Origin: 2-12-FULL-41-17 sp964562855
GTDB lineage: Bacteria > Patescibacteriota > Microgenomatia > Curtissbacterales > GWA2-41-24
Assembly: GCA_964562855.1 (NCBI GenBank)
Contig: CAZLVB010000002.1
Span: 1-60,074, forward strand
Length of the DNA stretch: 60,074 bases
Direction: 5' to 3'
The notes beneath the pieces were generated by a model that searched no databases, was not told the origin of the DNA, and was given only the letters and a program-made list of their open reading frames with translations. Shown piece after piece: positions 15,918 to 22,760 of the stretch. The translations under genes and the position numbers were made by a program. How positions within the stretch are numbered: position 1 is the first letter of the stretch; every line of letters begins with the position of its first letter.

Positions 15918-16028
15918 TTAAAGTTAAAAGTTTAAAGTTAAAAGTTTAAAGTTGTCGAAGTCAACTTTTATACTAACTTTAAATTTTGAATTGTAACTTT
16001 GCATTTTGAATTTTGAACTTTGAATTAC
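15918..16028. repeat. Low-complexity tandem repeat upstream of carbamoyltransferase
   Basis: AAAGTTAAAAGTTT-type units repeated, followed by the near-inverse ACTTTAAATTTTGAATT units, forming a long AT-only palindrome-like stretch between the SxtJ-like gene and the carbamoyltransferase. Simple-sequence expansion is likely. A termination or processing role is possible but not shown. Confidence 0.6.
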
Positions 16029-16030
16029 CT

Positions 16031-16261
16031 TTAATATTGCTTTCTGGCGCTTTTTAAATCGCCTTTCTCATGTTCCCATTTCTCAAAATTGCTTCTTCCT
16101 GGCCTTCGCAAATTTAATGGATCGGCAACTGCCCGAAACACCAATCCCACTGGCGCCAAAATCACCAAATAGAAAATAGAAAGAATTACCTGAGACTGAA
16201 AGTTGCCAATAATTCTGGCAATTTTAAGCCACCTTTTCCAAAGAGGTTTGACAAGATTCAT
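16031..16261 (-). CDS. SxtJ-family membrane protein
   Basis: 76 residues from the ATG at 16261 (a TTG at 16309 would add 16 residues of unlikely sequence). Layout: MNLVKPLWKRWLKIARIIGNFQSQ, one TM helix (VILSIFYLVILAPVGLVFRAV), and a basic/acidic tail (DPLNLRRPGRSNFEKWEHEKGD). The order W-x-x-I-A-x-x-I-G...ILSxFY...P.GL..R is the SxtJ pattern known from saxitoxin and related clusters, always beside carbamoyltransferases. It lies between another small membrane protein and the carbamoyltransferase. Its biochemical role is unknown. Confidence 0.75.
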   Translation of the reverse strand: MNLVKPLWKRWLKIARIIGNFQSQVILSIFYLVILAPVGLVFRAVADPLNLRRPGRSNFEKWEHEKGDLKSARKQY

Positions 16262-16316
16262 TGCACAATTAAACCACGACAGCACCCCATACTGCCAAGG
16301 TGAAGGCAAAAAGTAA

Positions 16317-16592
16317 CTATTTAAGTGAGATATGAAACTTCAATGAAGCCGCCAAAAGCAGCACGAAACCTAAAACAAAAAAAGCATCAGTGAATGTGAT
16401 ATTGCCAAAAAACTTTAGATTTGTCAGAAATTTTTCAAAGACTAAAAAAAACAAAAATGAAACCATCGCCAAAGCAATCAGAACCTGCATCCAAGCCATT
16501 TTTCCGCCTCGCAGTAAAAAGGCATTATAGGTAGCCGAGATTGAAATTAAAAGGACGATTACGGCAACAGCCGTCGAAACCGACAATGTCAT
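16317..16592 (-). CDS. Three-TM small membrane protein of the carbamoyltransferase operon
   Basis: 91 residues from the ATG at 16592 (GTG 16595 is also possible). Hydrophobic helices: TLSVSTAVAVIVLLISISATYNAFLL, WMQVLIALAMVSFLFFLVFEKFL, and FTDAFFVLGFVLLLAASLKFHIS. No family I can name. Given the position, it is probably the first gene of the SxtJ-carbamoyltransferase-DUF5989 unit. Confidence 0.65.
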   Translation of the reverse strand: MTLSVSTAVAVIVLLISISATYNAFLLRGGKMAWMQVLIALAMVSFLFFLVFEKFLTNLKFFGNITFTDAFFVLGFVLLLAASLKFHISLK

Positions 16593-16650
16593 CACATTTA
16601 GTTTGTCGCAAACTGACCTAAATTGTCAAACCACCTCAGGTGCGGTCAAA

Positions 16651-17793
16651 CTATAGATAATCCCGCAGCTTCTTAGCCCGTGTGGGATGGCGCAATTTTC
16701 TGATCGCTTTGGCTTCGATCTGCCGGATTCGCTCCCGAGTCACTCCAAATTCTTTGCCAACCTCCTCTAAGGTTCGCTGTTTACCGTCTTCAAGGCCAAA
16801 ACGATACTCCAAAACCTTGGCCTCTCTTGGCGAAAGAGTTTCCAGAACTTCCCTTATATGGTCTTTTAAAAGCGCTGCGGTTGCCTGGTCTGTCGGTGAA
16901 GCCGACGCATCCTGGATAAAATCTCCGAGTCTCGAATCCTCTTCCTCGCCAACGGGTGCTTCCAAAGAAGCCGGCTCCTGGGAAACCTTGATGATTTCGC
17001 GCACTTTGTCAACACCAATATCCATTTCCACAGCCACTTCTTCAGGCAAAGGCTCTCTTCCCAATTCCTGCATTAATTTTCGCGAAATCCTATTGAATTT
17101 ATTGATTGTCTCTACCATATGGACAGGAATACGAATCGTTCTTGCCTGATCGGCAATGGCGCGTGTTATCGCCTGTCTAATCCACCATGTCGCATAAGTT
17201 GAAAACTTGTAGCCGCGGCGCCAGTCATATTTCATCACTGCTCGCATCAGGCCGATATTTCCTTCCTCGATAAGGTCCAGGAGCGTCAGGCCCCGGTTAA
17301 CGTATTTTTTGGCGATCGAAACCACCAGCCGCAAATTGGCATTAATCAATCTTTCCCGGGCTTTTCTATCGCTCTTTTCGACTCTTTTTGCCAAAGCGAC
17401 TTCTTCCTCGTAGGTTAAAAGCGGCACCCTGCCGATTTCCCGCAGATACATCCTTACAGGATCGGAAAGATAGCCCTCTTCGAGCGTTGCCAGTCTCTCC
17501 AGCTCTTTTTCAAGTTCACTAACAGATTTGGAAATCTCCGCCGAATCAAGCTCGGTCGTATCAAACACATCTACTTTTTCATTCAAAAGTTTTAAATAAA
17601 GTTCGTCGATTTCGCCGATATGATTTTCCGGTTCGGGAAAAATCGCCAGAATTTCGTCTTGAGTAACAAATCCCTGTTCTTTGCCGCGCTTGATTAATTT
17701 TCTAAGCTCCACTTTCACATCGATCTTTTTTTGCGCTTTTTGCTGATCGTTTTTTTCAGATTCTGTCACTTTCTCATGTGTCTTTTTGTTCAT
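16651..17793 (-). CDS. rpoD: Primary sigma factor (sigma-70, RpoD)
   Basis: 380 residues. A region 1.1-like N-terminus (LRKLIKRGKEQGFVTQDEILAIFPEPENHI) is followed by region 1.2 (DPVRMYLREIGRVPLLTYEEEVALAKRVE), region 2 (LRLVVSIAKKYVNRGLTLLDLIEEGNIGLMRAVMKYDWRRGYKFSTYATWWIRQAITRAIADQ), region 3 (RIPVHMVETINKF) and region 4 with the -35-binding helix-turn-helix (LEEVGKEFGVTRERIRQIEAKAIRKLRHPTR). It directs RNA polymerase to housekeeping promoters, consistent with the TTGACA/TATAAT-like sites seen here. Its ATG overlaps the dnaG stop by 4 nt; the sequence AAAGGAGCAGGAGTCATG supplies a strong ribosome-binding site inside dnaG. Confidence 0.98.
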   Translation of the reverse strand: MNKKTHEKVTESEKNDQQKAQKKIDVKVELRKLIKRGKEQGFVTQDEILAIFPEPENHIGEIDELYLKLLNEKVDVFDTTELDSAEISKSVSELEKELERLATLEEGYLSDPVRMYLREIGRVPLLTYEEEVALAKRVEKSDRKARERLINANLRLVVSIAKKYVNRGLTLLDLIEEGNIGLMRAVMKYDWRRGYKFSTYATWWIRQAITRAIADQARTIRIPVHMVETINKFNRISRKLMQELGREPLPEEVAVEMDIGVDKVREIIKVSQEPASLEAPVGEEEDSRLGDFIQDASASPTDQATAALLKDHIREVLETLSPREAKVLEYRFGLEDGKQRTLEEVGKEFGVTRERIRQIEAKAIRKLRHPTRAKKLRDYL

Positions 17794-19577
17794 GACTCCT
17801 GCTCCTTTAAAAGTTTCGAAAGCTCGTCGAATTTTTCGGTTAATTTATTAATATTCTTATCTTCTTTTGCCTTCTGAGCCAGTTTCAACTCCGCTGCGAT
17901 TGCCATAATCTGTCTTCTCAGCGAAAACTGCTTTATGCGCCTGGCGACTTTTGTTATCTCTTCCGCCCAAAACTCCTTCTCGGAAAAGATTGGGCTTACA
18001 TTAACAAGATACAAATTATCAACGAATTTATTCAAATTTTGTGGCAATTTGCTTAACAACTTTTTAACATTTCTCGTTTTCGAACCTCTAATTATAGCAT
18101 GCAGCCAACTAGAAAAGTCTCTTGCGTCTTCATTGTCAAAATCAGCTGGCGAAATTTTAGCGGTGATCTTTTCCAAAATTTCATCCTGATGCAAAATCAG
18201 GGCGCAAAAATATTCCTCAAGCACTTGTGAACTTTTGATCGACTCGGCAGCTTCAAAGCTTGCCAACTCACCCATTTTGGCACCAAAACCTCTATTTTTT
18301 TCAACGGCCGCTGCAACGAAAGAAATCTCCAAATCCAAAACTTGCGCCAATTTTTCTGTGTAATGGGCTCTTGCCAGATCATCTGAAATTTTGGATATGG
18401 GACCAATTGTTTCCTGTCCGATTTTCTTCTTGCCGGCGGCCGTTTTCGGGTCATTGCGGCGGATTGCCGATTCGATCAAATAGTCATAAATGTCTGCCGC
18501 TTCAGAAAGTGCCTTTTTAAATCCGGCAGTATCGGCTCGTACAAATTCGTCGGGATCTTTGTACTTGCCCAGATCTACAACCTTGATATCGACACCTGCC
18601 AAGTCCAAAAGCTCAATGCCCCGGTGGGCGGCCGCATCGCCGGCAATATCCGCATCAAAGCAAAGAATTACGTTTTGACAAAGACGCGAAAGCAAAGCCA
18701 CCTGTCTTTCGGAAAAAGCAGTCCCTTTACTAGCCACAACGTTGCCAACACCAGCCTGAAACAGCGACAAAACATCAAATTCACCCTCAACCAAAACTGC
18801 CTCGTTTTTCTTCTTGATGGCTTCGCGGGCAACATCCAAACCAAATAAAATCGCTCCTTTGGTAAAAATCGGCGTTTCCGGCGAGTTGACGTATTTTGGC
18901 TCATCCTTTTTATCAACAATCGTCCTTGCCGAAAAACCCAAGATCTGGCCTCGCCCATCCGAAAGCGGGAAGACGATTCGATCTCGAAAACGGTCGTAGT
19001 AGCCGCCCGGCGCGCTGCCTCTTCTTGCTTCCCTGGCAACTACTAGACCACCAGTGGCAATGTCGGCAAGGGCAAAATTTCGTTTGGTCAAAAAGGACAA
19101 CAAATTCTCCCAGCCTGCGGGTGCGTATCCTAGCCTGAATTCTTCCAAAATGCTTTTTTTAATGCCCCGTTCGGCAAGATAATCTCTGGCTTTTGCACCG
19201 GCCGGATGAGCCACTAGAAGGTGACTATAAAATTTTGCGGCCAGTTTATTAATCTCCATTAATTTTTCCTTTAATTTCGAAGTGCCGGTTGGCGCAAAAG
19301 AAGTCAGCTTGACGCCGGCACGCTTCGCTAGCTCCTCCAGGGTTTCGCGAAAATCCCAGCCTTCCATTTTCTCCAAAAATGTAAAGACGTCGCCACTCTC
19401 ATTACACCCAAAGCACTTAAAAACCTGCCGCTCCGGCGAAATCATAAAGGAAGGTGTTTTTTCGCCGTGAAACGGGCAAAGCGCACTAAAATTCCGTCCG
19501 GATTTTTTTAGAGGAAAATAGGAAGACGCAACCTCTACAATATCAACCCTACTCTTAACTTCGTCAACTTGATCCAT
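17790..19577 (-). CDS. dnaG: DNA primase
   Basis: 595 residues. N-terminal CHC2 zinc ribbon with ligands C34, H37, C55, C58 (LCPFHGEKTPSF; FKCFGCNESGDVF). The TOPRIM catalytic core has AVLVEGEFDVLSLFQAG and VILCFDADIAGDAAAHRG. A DnaB-binding helical region forms the C-terminus (RRQIMAIAAELKLAQKAKEDKNINKLTEKFDELSKLL). It synthesises RNA primers at the fork. Co-transcribed with rpoD, as in the classical macromolecular-synthesis operon but without rpsU upstream. Confidence 0.97.
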   Translation of the reverse strand: MDQVDEVKSRVDIVEVASSYFPLKKSGRNFSALCPFHGEKTPSFMISPERQVFKCFGCNESGDVFTFLEKMEGWDFRETLEELAKRAGVKLTSFAPTGTSKLKEKLMEINKLAAKFYSHLLVAHPAGAKARDYLAERGIKKSILEEFRLGYAPAGWENLLSFLTKRNFALADIATGGLVVAREARRGSAPGGYYDRFRDRIVFPLSDGRGQILGFSARTIVDKKDEPKYVNSPETPIFTKGAILFGLDVAREAIKKKNEAVLVEGEFDVLSLFQAGVGNVVASKGTAFSERQVALLSRLCQNVILCFDADIAGDAAAHRGIELLDLAGVDIKVVDLGKYKDPDEFVRADTAGFKKALSEAADIYDYLIESAIRRNDPKTAAGKKKIGQETIGPISKISDDLARAHYTEKLAQVLDLEISFVAAAVEKNRGFGAKMGELASFEAAESIKSSQVLEEYFCALILHQDEILEKITAKISPADFDNEDARDFSSWLHAIIRGSKTRNVKKLLSKLPQNLNKFVDNLYLVNVSPIFSEKEFWAEEITKVARRIKQFSLRRQIMAIAAELKLAQKAKEDKNINKLTEKFDELSKLLKEQES

Positions 19578-19637
19578 GCCAGATCTGTATAATACTTCTT
19601 TTAAGCGAAGTCAAAGGATTATATAATATTGACCCAA

Positions 19638-19724
19638 GGAGAGGTGCTAGAGTGGACGATTAGGCAGACCTGGAAAGTCTGTATAGCCGCAAGGTTATCG
19701 AGGGTTCGAATCCCTCCCTCTCCG
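19638..19724 (+). tRNA. tRNA-Ser (GGA)
   Basis: 87-nt class II tRNA: acceptor GGAGAGG/CCTCTCC, anticodon arm CAGAC-CTGGAAA-GTCTG (anticodon GGA), long variable arm (TATAGCCGCAAGGTTATC), T-arm GAGGGTTCGAATCCCTC, discriminator G. CCA is not encoded. A partial copy of its ends lies 44-122 nt downstream. Confidence 0.96.
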
Positions 19725-19767
19725 CAGTTTTTGGCTTTCGATATTTCGGAAGACAAAAAGTGTTGAG

Positions 19768-19846
19768 GGAGAGGCAAGAATCCTTCAGGGTTCGTTTATA
19801 ACGAAGTTATACTATTCCGAAGGAATACATCCCTCCCTCTCCGCCA
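19768..19846 (+). ncRNA. tRNA-Ser-like element (acceptor + CCA, no anticodon arm)
   Basis: It repeats the 7-nt acceptor GGAGAGG (19768-19774) and the 14-nt 3' end TCCCTCCCTCTCCG (19830-19843) of the adjacent tRNA-Ser(GGA), and here CCA is encoded (19844-19846). The interior has AGGGTTCG and TCCCT (T-arm halves), interrupted by two adjacent 15-nt hairpins, TATAAC-gaa-GTTATA (19797-19811) and TATTCC-gaa-GGAATA (19813-19827). No D-arm or anticodon arm is visible. It could be a decayed tRNA duplicate hit by a palindromic insertion, an att-like remnant, or a functional tRNA mimic. Confidence 0.45.
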
Positions 19847-19852
19847 CGTAAT

Positions 19853-20212
19853 ATGAATTTCGTGCCTTTTGTAGAAACAGCAATCGCCAGTTTTCTTTCC
19901 TGGATAATAGTTTTAGCATTCCTTTCCAAACTTATGTCGCTACCTCGACTAAGTTTTGTAATTTCCCATTACTTATTGAACATTTTGATCTTCGGAATTG
20001 TTTTTAGCGCTCTCTATAAATTCACTAAGCCCCTTTCTCCTTTCACCACTATGGCGACTGCAATGGTTACCCTATTTGCGGTAGAATTTATTTTCTGGAA
20101 GTTTATTTACACCGGAAAAATCTGGTTTCTGAATTTTTTTGACTGGATCTTACCGGCTTTTCTAGTTGCCTCAACTATCTATCTGGTTGGATTGTACTTT
20201 AAAGGTTCTTAA
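19853..20212 (+). CDS. Four-TM integral membrane protein, unknown
   Basis: 119 residues, almost entirely hydrophobic: TM1 AIASFLSWIIVLAFLSKLMS, TM2 FVISHYLLNILIFGIVFSALY, TM3 FTTMATAMVTLFAVEFIFWKFIY, TM4 WILPAFLVASTIYLVGLYF. No family recognised. It sits between the tRNA-Ser-like element and the convergent NUDIX gene, with which it overlaps by 14 nt at the 3' ends. Confidence 0.65.
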   Translation: MNFVPFVETAIASFLSWIIVLAFLSKLMSLPRLSFVISHYLLNILIFGIVFSALYKFTKPLSPFTTMATAMVTLFAVEFIFWKFIYTGKIWFLNFFDWILPAFLVASTIYLVGLYFKGS

Positions 20213-20639
20213 TTTTATCCTTTGCCTGTCCCCAAAGTTTTTTTGTATCTTTAAAAGTCAGCTGATCTTCAACCTCGTCAATCGGCAGCCATTTCATATC
20301 ACTGACTTCAAACGCAGTCGAGGCCTCGCCGCGGCCGACGTATTTCATCAGAAAAAAAACAACTGTTTTAAAAACTTTTTCCTTGTCCTCATAGTAAAAA
20401 TAACGAGTTTCCCCAACCCGCTCGATAATCTCCGCTTTTACTCCCGTCTCCTCTTCCACTTCCCGAACGGCAGTCTGCTCTTCAGATTCATAAATTTCCC
20501 GATGACCTTTGGGAAAATCCCAACCCTTATGCTTTGAATGTTGGGTTACTAGAACCTTTGGCTCATTTGACTCTTTTGAACCGTTTGTCTCTTTTTTAAC
20601 AACGATTCCGCCCGCTGAAAAGATCCTCTTGATAGGCAT
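20199..20639 (-). CDS. NUDIX hydrolase
   Basis: 146 residues. The Nudix box is complete: GHREIYESEEQTAVREVEEETGV (about residues 45-67), matching Gx5Ex7REUxEExGU, so the Mg2+-binding helix is intact. The N-terminal SAGGIVVKK and WDFPKGHRE are typical of MutT/Ap4A-type enzymes. A short polar insertion (ETNGSKESNEPK) lies in the first strand loop and may be recent. It hydrolyses a nucleoside diphosphate linked to another moiety; the substrate is not predictable. Confidence 0.93.
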   Translation of the reverse strand: MPIKRIFSAGGIVVKKETNGSKESNEPKVLVTQHSKHKGWDFPKGHREIYESEEQTAVREVEEETGVKAEIIERVGETRYFYYEDKEKVFKTVVFFLMKYVGRGEASTAFEVSDMKWLPIDEVEDQLTFKDTKKLWGQAKDKIKNL

Positions 20640-20643
20640 GAGG

Positions 20644-20730
20644 CGGAGGAGAGAGGATTCGAACCCCTGATGACGTTTCCGCCATACTCGTTTTCGAAAC
20701 GAGCCCGTTAAACCGCTCCGGCACTCCTCC
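20644..20730 (-). tRNA. tRNA-Ser (CGA)
   Basis: 87-nt class II tRNA on the minus strand: acceptor GGAGGAG/CTCCTCC, anticodon arm CTCGT-TTCGAAA-ACGAG (anticodon CGA), variable arm, T-loop TTCGAAT, discriminator G, no CCA. Confidence 0.96.
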
Positions 20731-20735
20731 TCTTG

Positions 20736-20809
20736 TACGCCCGACAGGATTCGAACCTGTGACCTTCAGCTCCGCAAGCCGACGTTCTGTCCAACTGAAC
20801 TACGGGCGC
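20736..20809 (-). tRNA. tRNA-Arg (GCG)
   Basis: 74-nt tRNA on the minus strand: acceptor GCGCCCG/CGGGCGT (one G-U at position 1-72), anticodon loop TTGCGGA (anticodon GCG), T-arm ACAGGTTCGAATCCTGT, discriminator A. A G34 arginine isoacceptor for CGC/CGT is used where many bacteria have A34 (inosine). It is 5 nt from the tRNA-Ser(CGA) gene and probably transcribed with it. Confidence 0.92.
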
Positions 20810-20894
20810 AAAGTGACGTAATTATAACTCAGTCAGGAATGTTTTTCGAAGCTTTTGATACTTCTGGTACTTTTGGTACCTGTGGTACTTTCAT

Positions 20895-21470
20895 TCAGTC
20901 GAAGTTGATGCGTTTCTGCAGTGATTGGGCCCATTTGTCAAAAAGGGTATGGACCGGAGCCGGATGGTAATGAAGGTGTTTTTCGATAACATCGAGTAAA
21001 GTCCGCTCTGTCACATTAGATAAAAGAATAATCAGCCTTGTAGGAAAATGCAGATTGGTCTGCACCATTAAAAGCCTGTCATCGCCTCGCTTCTCAAACC
21101 AGAATGAATCAAGTTCTTCCCATAAAAAGGCCCGGCCGCCGGAAATAATGCCCATATTGGTCACTTTGTGCTCGATAACATCCGGCTGGGCCGTTGCCAG
21201 AACAAAAGCCACAAAAACCACGGCAATGATTACACCAACCAGGAAAAATTCGCCAAAAGCAATAGCCGCCAAAACAAAGATCAAGCCGTAAAGCGTCACT
21301 TTGGTAAAGTATCTTTTAGATCTGGCCTTAAAAATTCTGACCGGAGATTTCCAGGAAACTATTGCCTTTGCCTCCAGTGCCGCTACGTGCTTGGCATCCA
21401 GCTCTTCCTTTGTTAAAAGAACCCCTTTGTGGTGGTCTATGTGATGCTCGCTTTTTCGAAACGTCGGCAT
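20895..21470 (-). CDS. Two-TM protein with PH-like C-terminal domain
   Basis: 191 residues. A His-rich cytoplasmic start (KSEHHIDHHKGVLLTKEELDAKHVAAL) is followed by IVSWKSPVRIFKARSKRYFTK, two TM helices (VTLYGLIFVLAAIAFGEFFL, GVIIAVVFVAFVLATA) and a strand-rich C-terminal half (KVTNMGIISGGRAFLWEELDSFWFEKRGDDRLLMVQTNLHFPTRLIILL) resembling bacterial PH-like domains such as DUF5673. It ends with a helix (VTERTLLDVIEKHLHYHPAP). Role unknown. It is transcribed downstream of a hairpin-T-tract (21513-21535) that may end the upstream tRNA-Ser transcript. Confidence 0.65.
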   Translation of the reverse strand: MPTFRKSEHHIDHHKGVLLTKEELDAKHVAALEAKAIVSWKSPVRIFKARSKRYFTKVTLYGLIFVLAAIAFGEFFLVGVIIAVVFVAFVLATAQPDVIEHKVTNMGIISGGRAFLWEELDSFWFEKRGDDRLLMVQTNLHFPTRLIILLSNVTERTLLDVIEKHLHYHPAPVHTLFDKWAQSLQKRINFD

Positions 21471-21512
21471 TTGGGCAGAGGAATACTCTAACTACCAGTT
21501 TATCATAAAGAA

Positions 21513-21535
21513 ACTGAGGGATCTCAGTCTTTTTC
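21513..21535. terminator. Bidirectional terminator-like hairpin
   Basis: ACTGAG-ggat-CTCAGT (21513-21528) is followed on the plus strand by CTTTTTCT and on the minus strand by TTCTTT. On the minus strand it lies downstream of tRNA-Ser(TGA) and upstream of the gene at 21470. Confidence 0.55.
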
Positions 21536-21542
21536 TAGAATC

Positions 21543-21642
21543 TCAAAATTGCAAAGCAATTTTGAAAAGGAGCAACAGACTTATTGTGAAGCATTTTTGT
21601 GAATATAAAAATACGGAATATTAAAGTCTAGTTGCGACGCGG
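21543..21642 (+). repeat. Bipartite structured repeat S1, copy 1
   Basis: About 100 nt: hairpin TCAAAATTGC-aaa-GCAATTTTGA, linker AAAGGAGCAACA, then a second stem-loop closed by GACTT/AAGTC with an inner ATTTTT/AAAAAT stem, ending in GTTGCGACGCGG directly against the 3' end of tRNA-Ser(TGA). It matches the element at 25168-25265 in order, linker and 3' end, with stems changed on both sides. Confidence 0.6.
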
Positions 21643-21729
21643 CGGTGGGGGTGGGATTCGAACCCACGATGACATTGCTGCCACAATCGTTTTCAAGACG
21701 ATCCGATTCAACCACTCTCGCACCCCACC
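21643..21729 (-). tRNA. tRNA-Ser (TGA)
   Basis: 87-nt class II tRNA on the minus strand: acceptor GGTGGGG/CCCCACC, anticodon arm ATCGT-CTTGAAA-ACGAT (anticodon TGA), variable arm TGTGGCAGCAATGTCA, T-arm TGGGTTCGAATCCCA, discriminator G, no CCA. Confidence 0.96.
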
Positions 21730-21808
21730 AGAATTAAGTCTAATTTTAACAGACTCAATGGTCATTTACCATAATTTTAGCTATAATTATTGCAGAGTGG
21801 CTTAGTAA

Positions 21809-22543
21809 ATGATAATAGGTTTTTGCAAAAATTGTAGAAGAAAATTTAGAAAGAGAGAAACTAAATATAAATTCTGCTCCTTAAAATGCGCAAACAGCTA
21901 TAACAGGAACGGTTTAAGCTTGGTCCACTTACCAAAACACAATTCTGATTTGGCTGAGTTTATAGGGGTTTGTCTCGGCGATGGCTGCACATCTAGATTT
22001 CAGGTGACAGTCTTTCTTAATTCGATAGCTGATAAAGAATACATCTTTTGCATTATCAGCTTAATTAAAAGATTGTTCCCAGGAGCAACAACCTCTGTTT
22101 TTAAAAGAAAAAACTACAATATGGTTGATATCAAGATTAATTCAGTTACAGTCTCTCAGTTTATGAAGAAAAACGGCATAGTTTCAAACGCCAAGTTTAT
22201 ACCTAACTGGATTCTTAAAAGACCAATTTATATTAAATCATGTATACGGGGCCTATTTGATACTGAAGGAAGTATATCGTTTAAACAATACGAGTCTAGA
22301 TTAGGGGTAAGTTTATATAAGCAACTTAACTTTAGGAACAATGACATTCAGTTAATGACATTTGTAAGAGACAATCTTCTGAAATTAGATTTCAAGCCTA
22401 CGGTTACATTAAAACAATCTTTATATTTGAGTACTCATGAAGGAATTAATAAATTCTCAAAATTAATTGGCTTCAGTAATCCGAAGCTAAATGCAAGGAG
22501 CAAGATCGAAACCATTGAACAGTATCACAGGTTTTTCCGTTAA
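21809..22543 (+). CDS. LAGLIDADG homing endonuclease with N-terminal zinc ribbon
   Basis: 244 residues. A treble-clef-like zinc ribbon opens the protein (FCKNCRRKFRKRETKYKFCSLKCANSY). Two LAGLIDADG motifs follow: LAEFIGVCLGDGC (~residue 49) and CIRGLFDTEGSIS (~147), each with the catalytic acidic residue, so it is a monomeric two-motif enzyme that should cut a long asymmetric DNA site. It lies on the plus strand between minus-strand tRNA-Ser(TGA) and tRNA-Ser(GCT), and is free-standing; no intron or host gene frame surrounds it. TATAAT at 21783-21788 is a likely -10. Its AT-rich codon use differs from its neighbours, consistent with transfer. Confidence 0.9.
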   Translation: MIIGFCKNCRRKFRKRETKYKFCSLKCANSYNRNGLSLVHLPKHNSDLAEFIGVCLGDGCTSRFQVTVFLNSIADKEYIFCIISLIKRLFPGATTSVFKRKNYNMVDIKINSVTVSQFMKKNGIVSNAKFIPNWILKRPIYIKSCIRGLFDTEGSISFKQYESRLGVSLYKQLNFRNNDIQLMTFVRDNLLKLDFKPTVTLKQSLYLSTHEGINKFSKLIGFSNPKLNARSKIETIEQYHRFFR

Positions 22544-22556
22544 CCTTGTACGGTGG

Positions 22557-22631
22557 GTACAGGATGTTCACTCCGTGAAGAACAGTGCCTTTCAGTTGCA
22601 CTATTTACGAACCTGTAAACTTCACCTGTAC
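22557..22631. ncRNA. Candidate multi-helix RNA/DNA structure downstream of the endonuclease
   Basis: A perfect 7-bp closing helix GTACAGG (22557-22563) / CCTGTAC (22625-22631) encloses three hairpins: TGTTC/GAACA, AGTGC/GCACT and TTTAC/GTAAA. The outline is cloverleaf-like, but there is no T-loop, D-loop GG or credible anticodon. The strand is not determined by the pairing. Confidence 0.4.
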
Positions 22632-22634
22632 TTG

Positions 22635-22721
22635 CGGAGGAGGTGGGATTCGAACCCACGTGAGCCTTACGACTCAAGAGATTAGCAATCTCCCGCAATG
22701 GACCAACTATGCGACTCCTCC
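22635..22721 (-). tRNA. tRNA-Ser (GCT)
   Basis: 87-nt class II tRNA on the minus strand: acceptor GGAGGAG/CTCCTCC, anticodon arm GGAGA-TTGCTAA-TCTCT (anticodon GCT, reads AGC/AGT), T-arm TGGGTTCGAATCCCA, discriminator G, no CCA. Confidence 0.95.
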
Positions 22722-22760
22722 AAAAAACATGTTCGTCTTGCCACCAAAAGCTTGAATATT

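Noticed and set aside
19797..19811. TATAACGAAGTTATA looks like a loxP half-site
   Set aside because: Only ~10 bases match the loxP arm, it is its own palindrome without an 8-bp spacer and second arm, and the adjacent hairpin has the same design with different stems. No Cre-like gene is present.
22557..22631. A tRNA with anticodon TCA (UGA-reading)
   Set aside because: The shape can be forced to give TCA, but there is no T-loop, no D-loop GG and 5 extra nt before the acceptor strand; TGA is a stop in this genome.
21730..22634. Group I intron hosting the LAGLIDADG gene in a tRNA
   Set aside because: Both flanking tRNAs are complete and on the opposite strand; no P3/P7 core seen.
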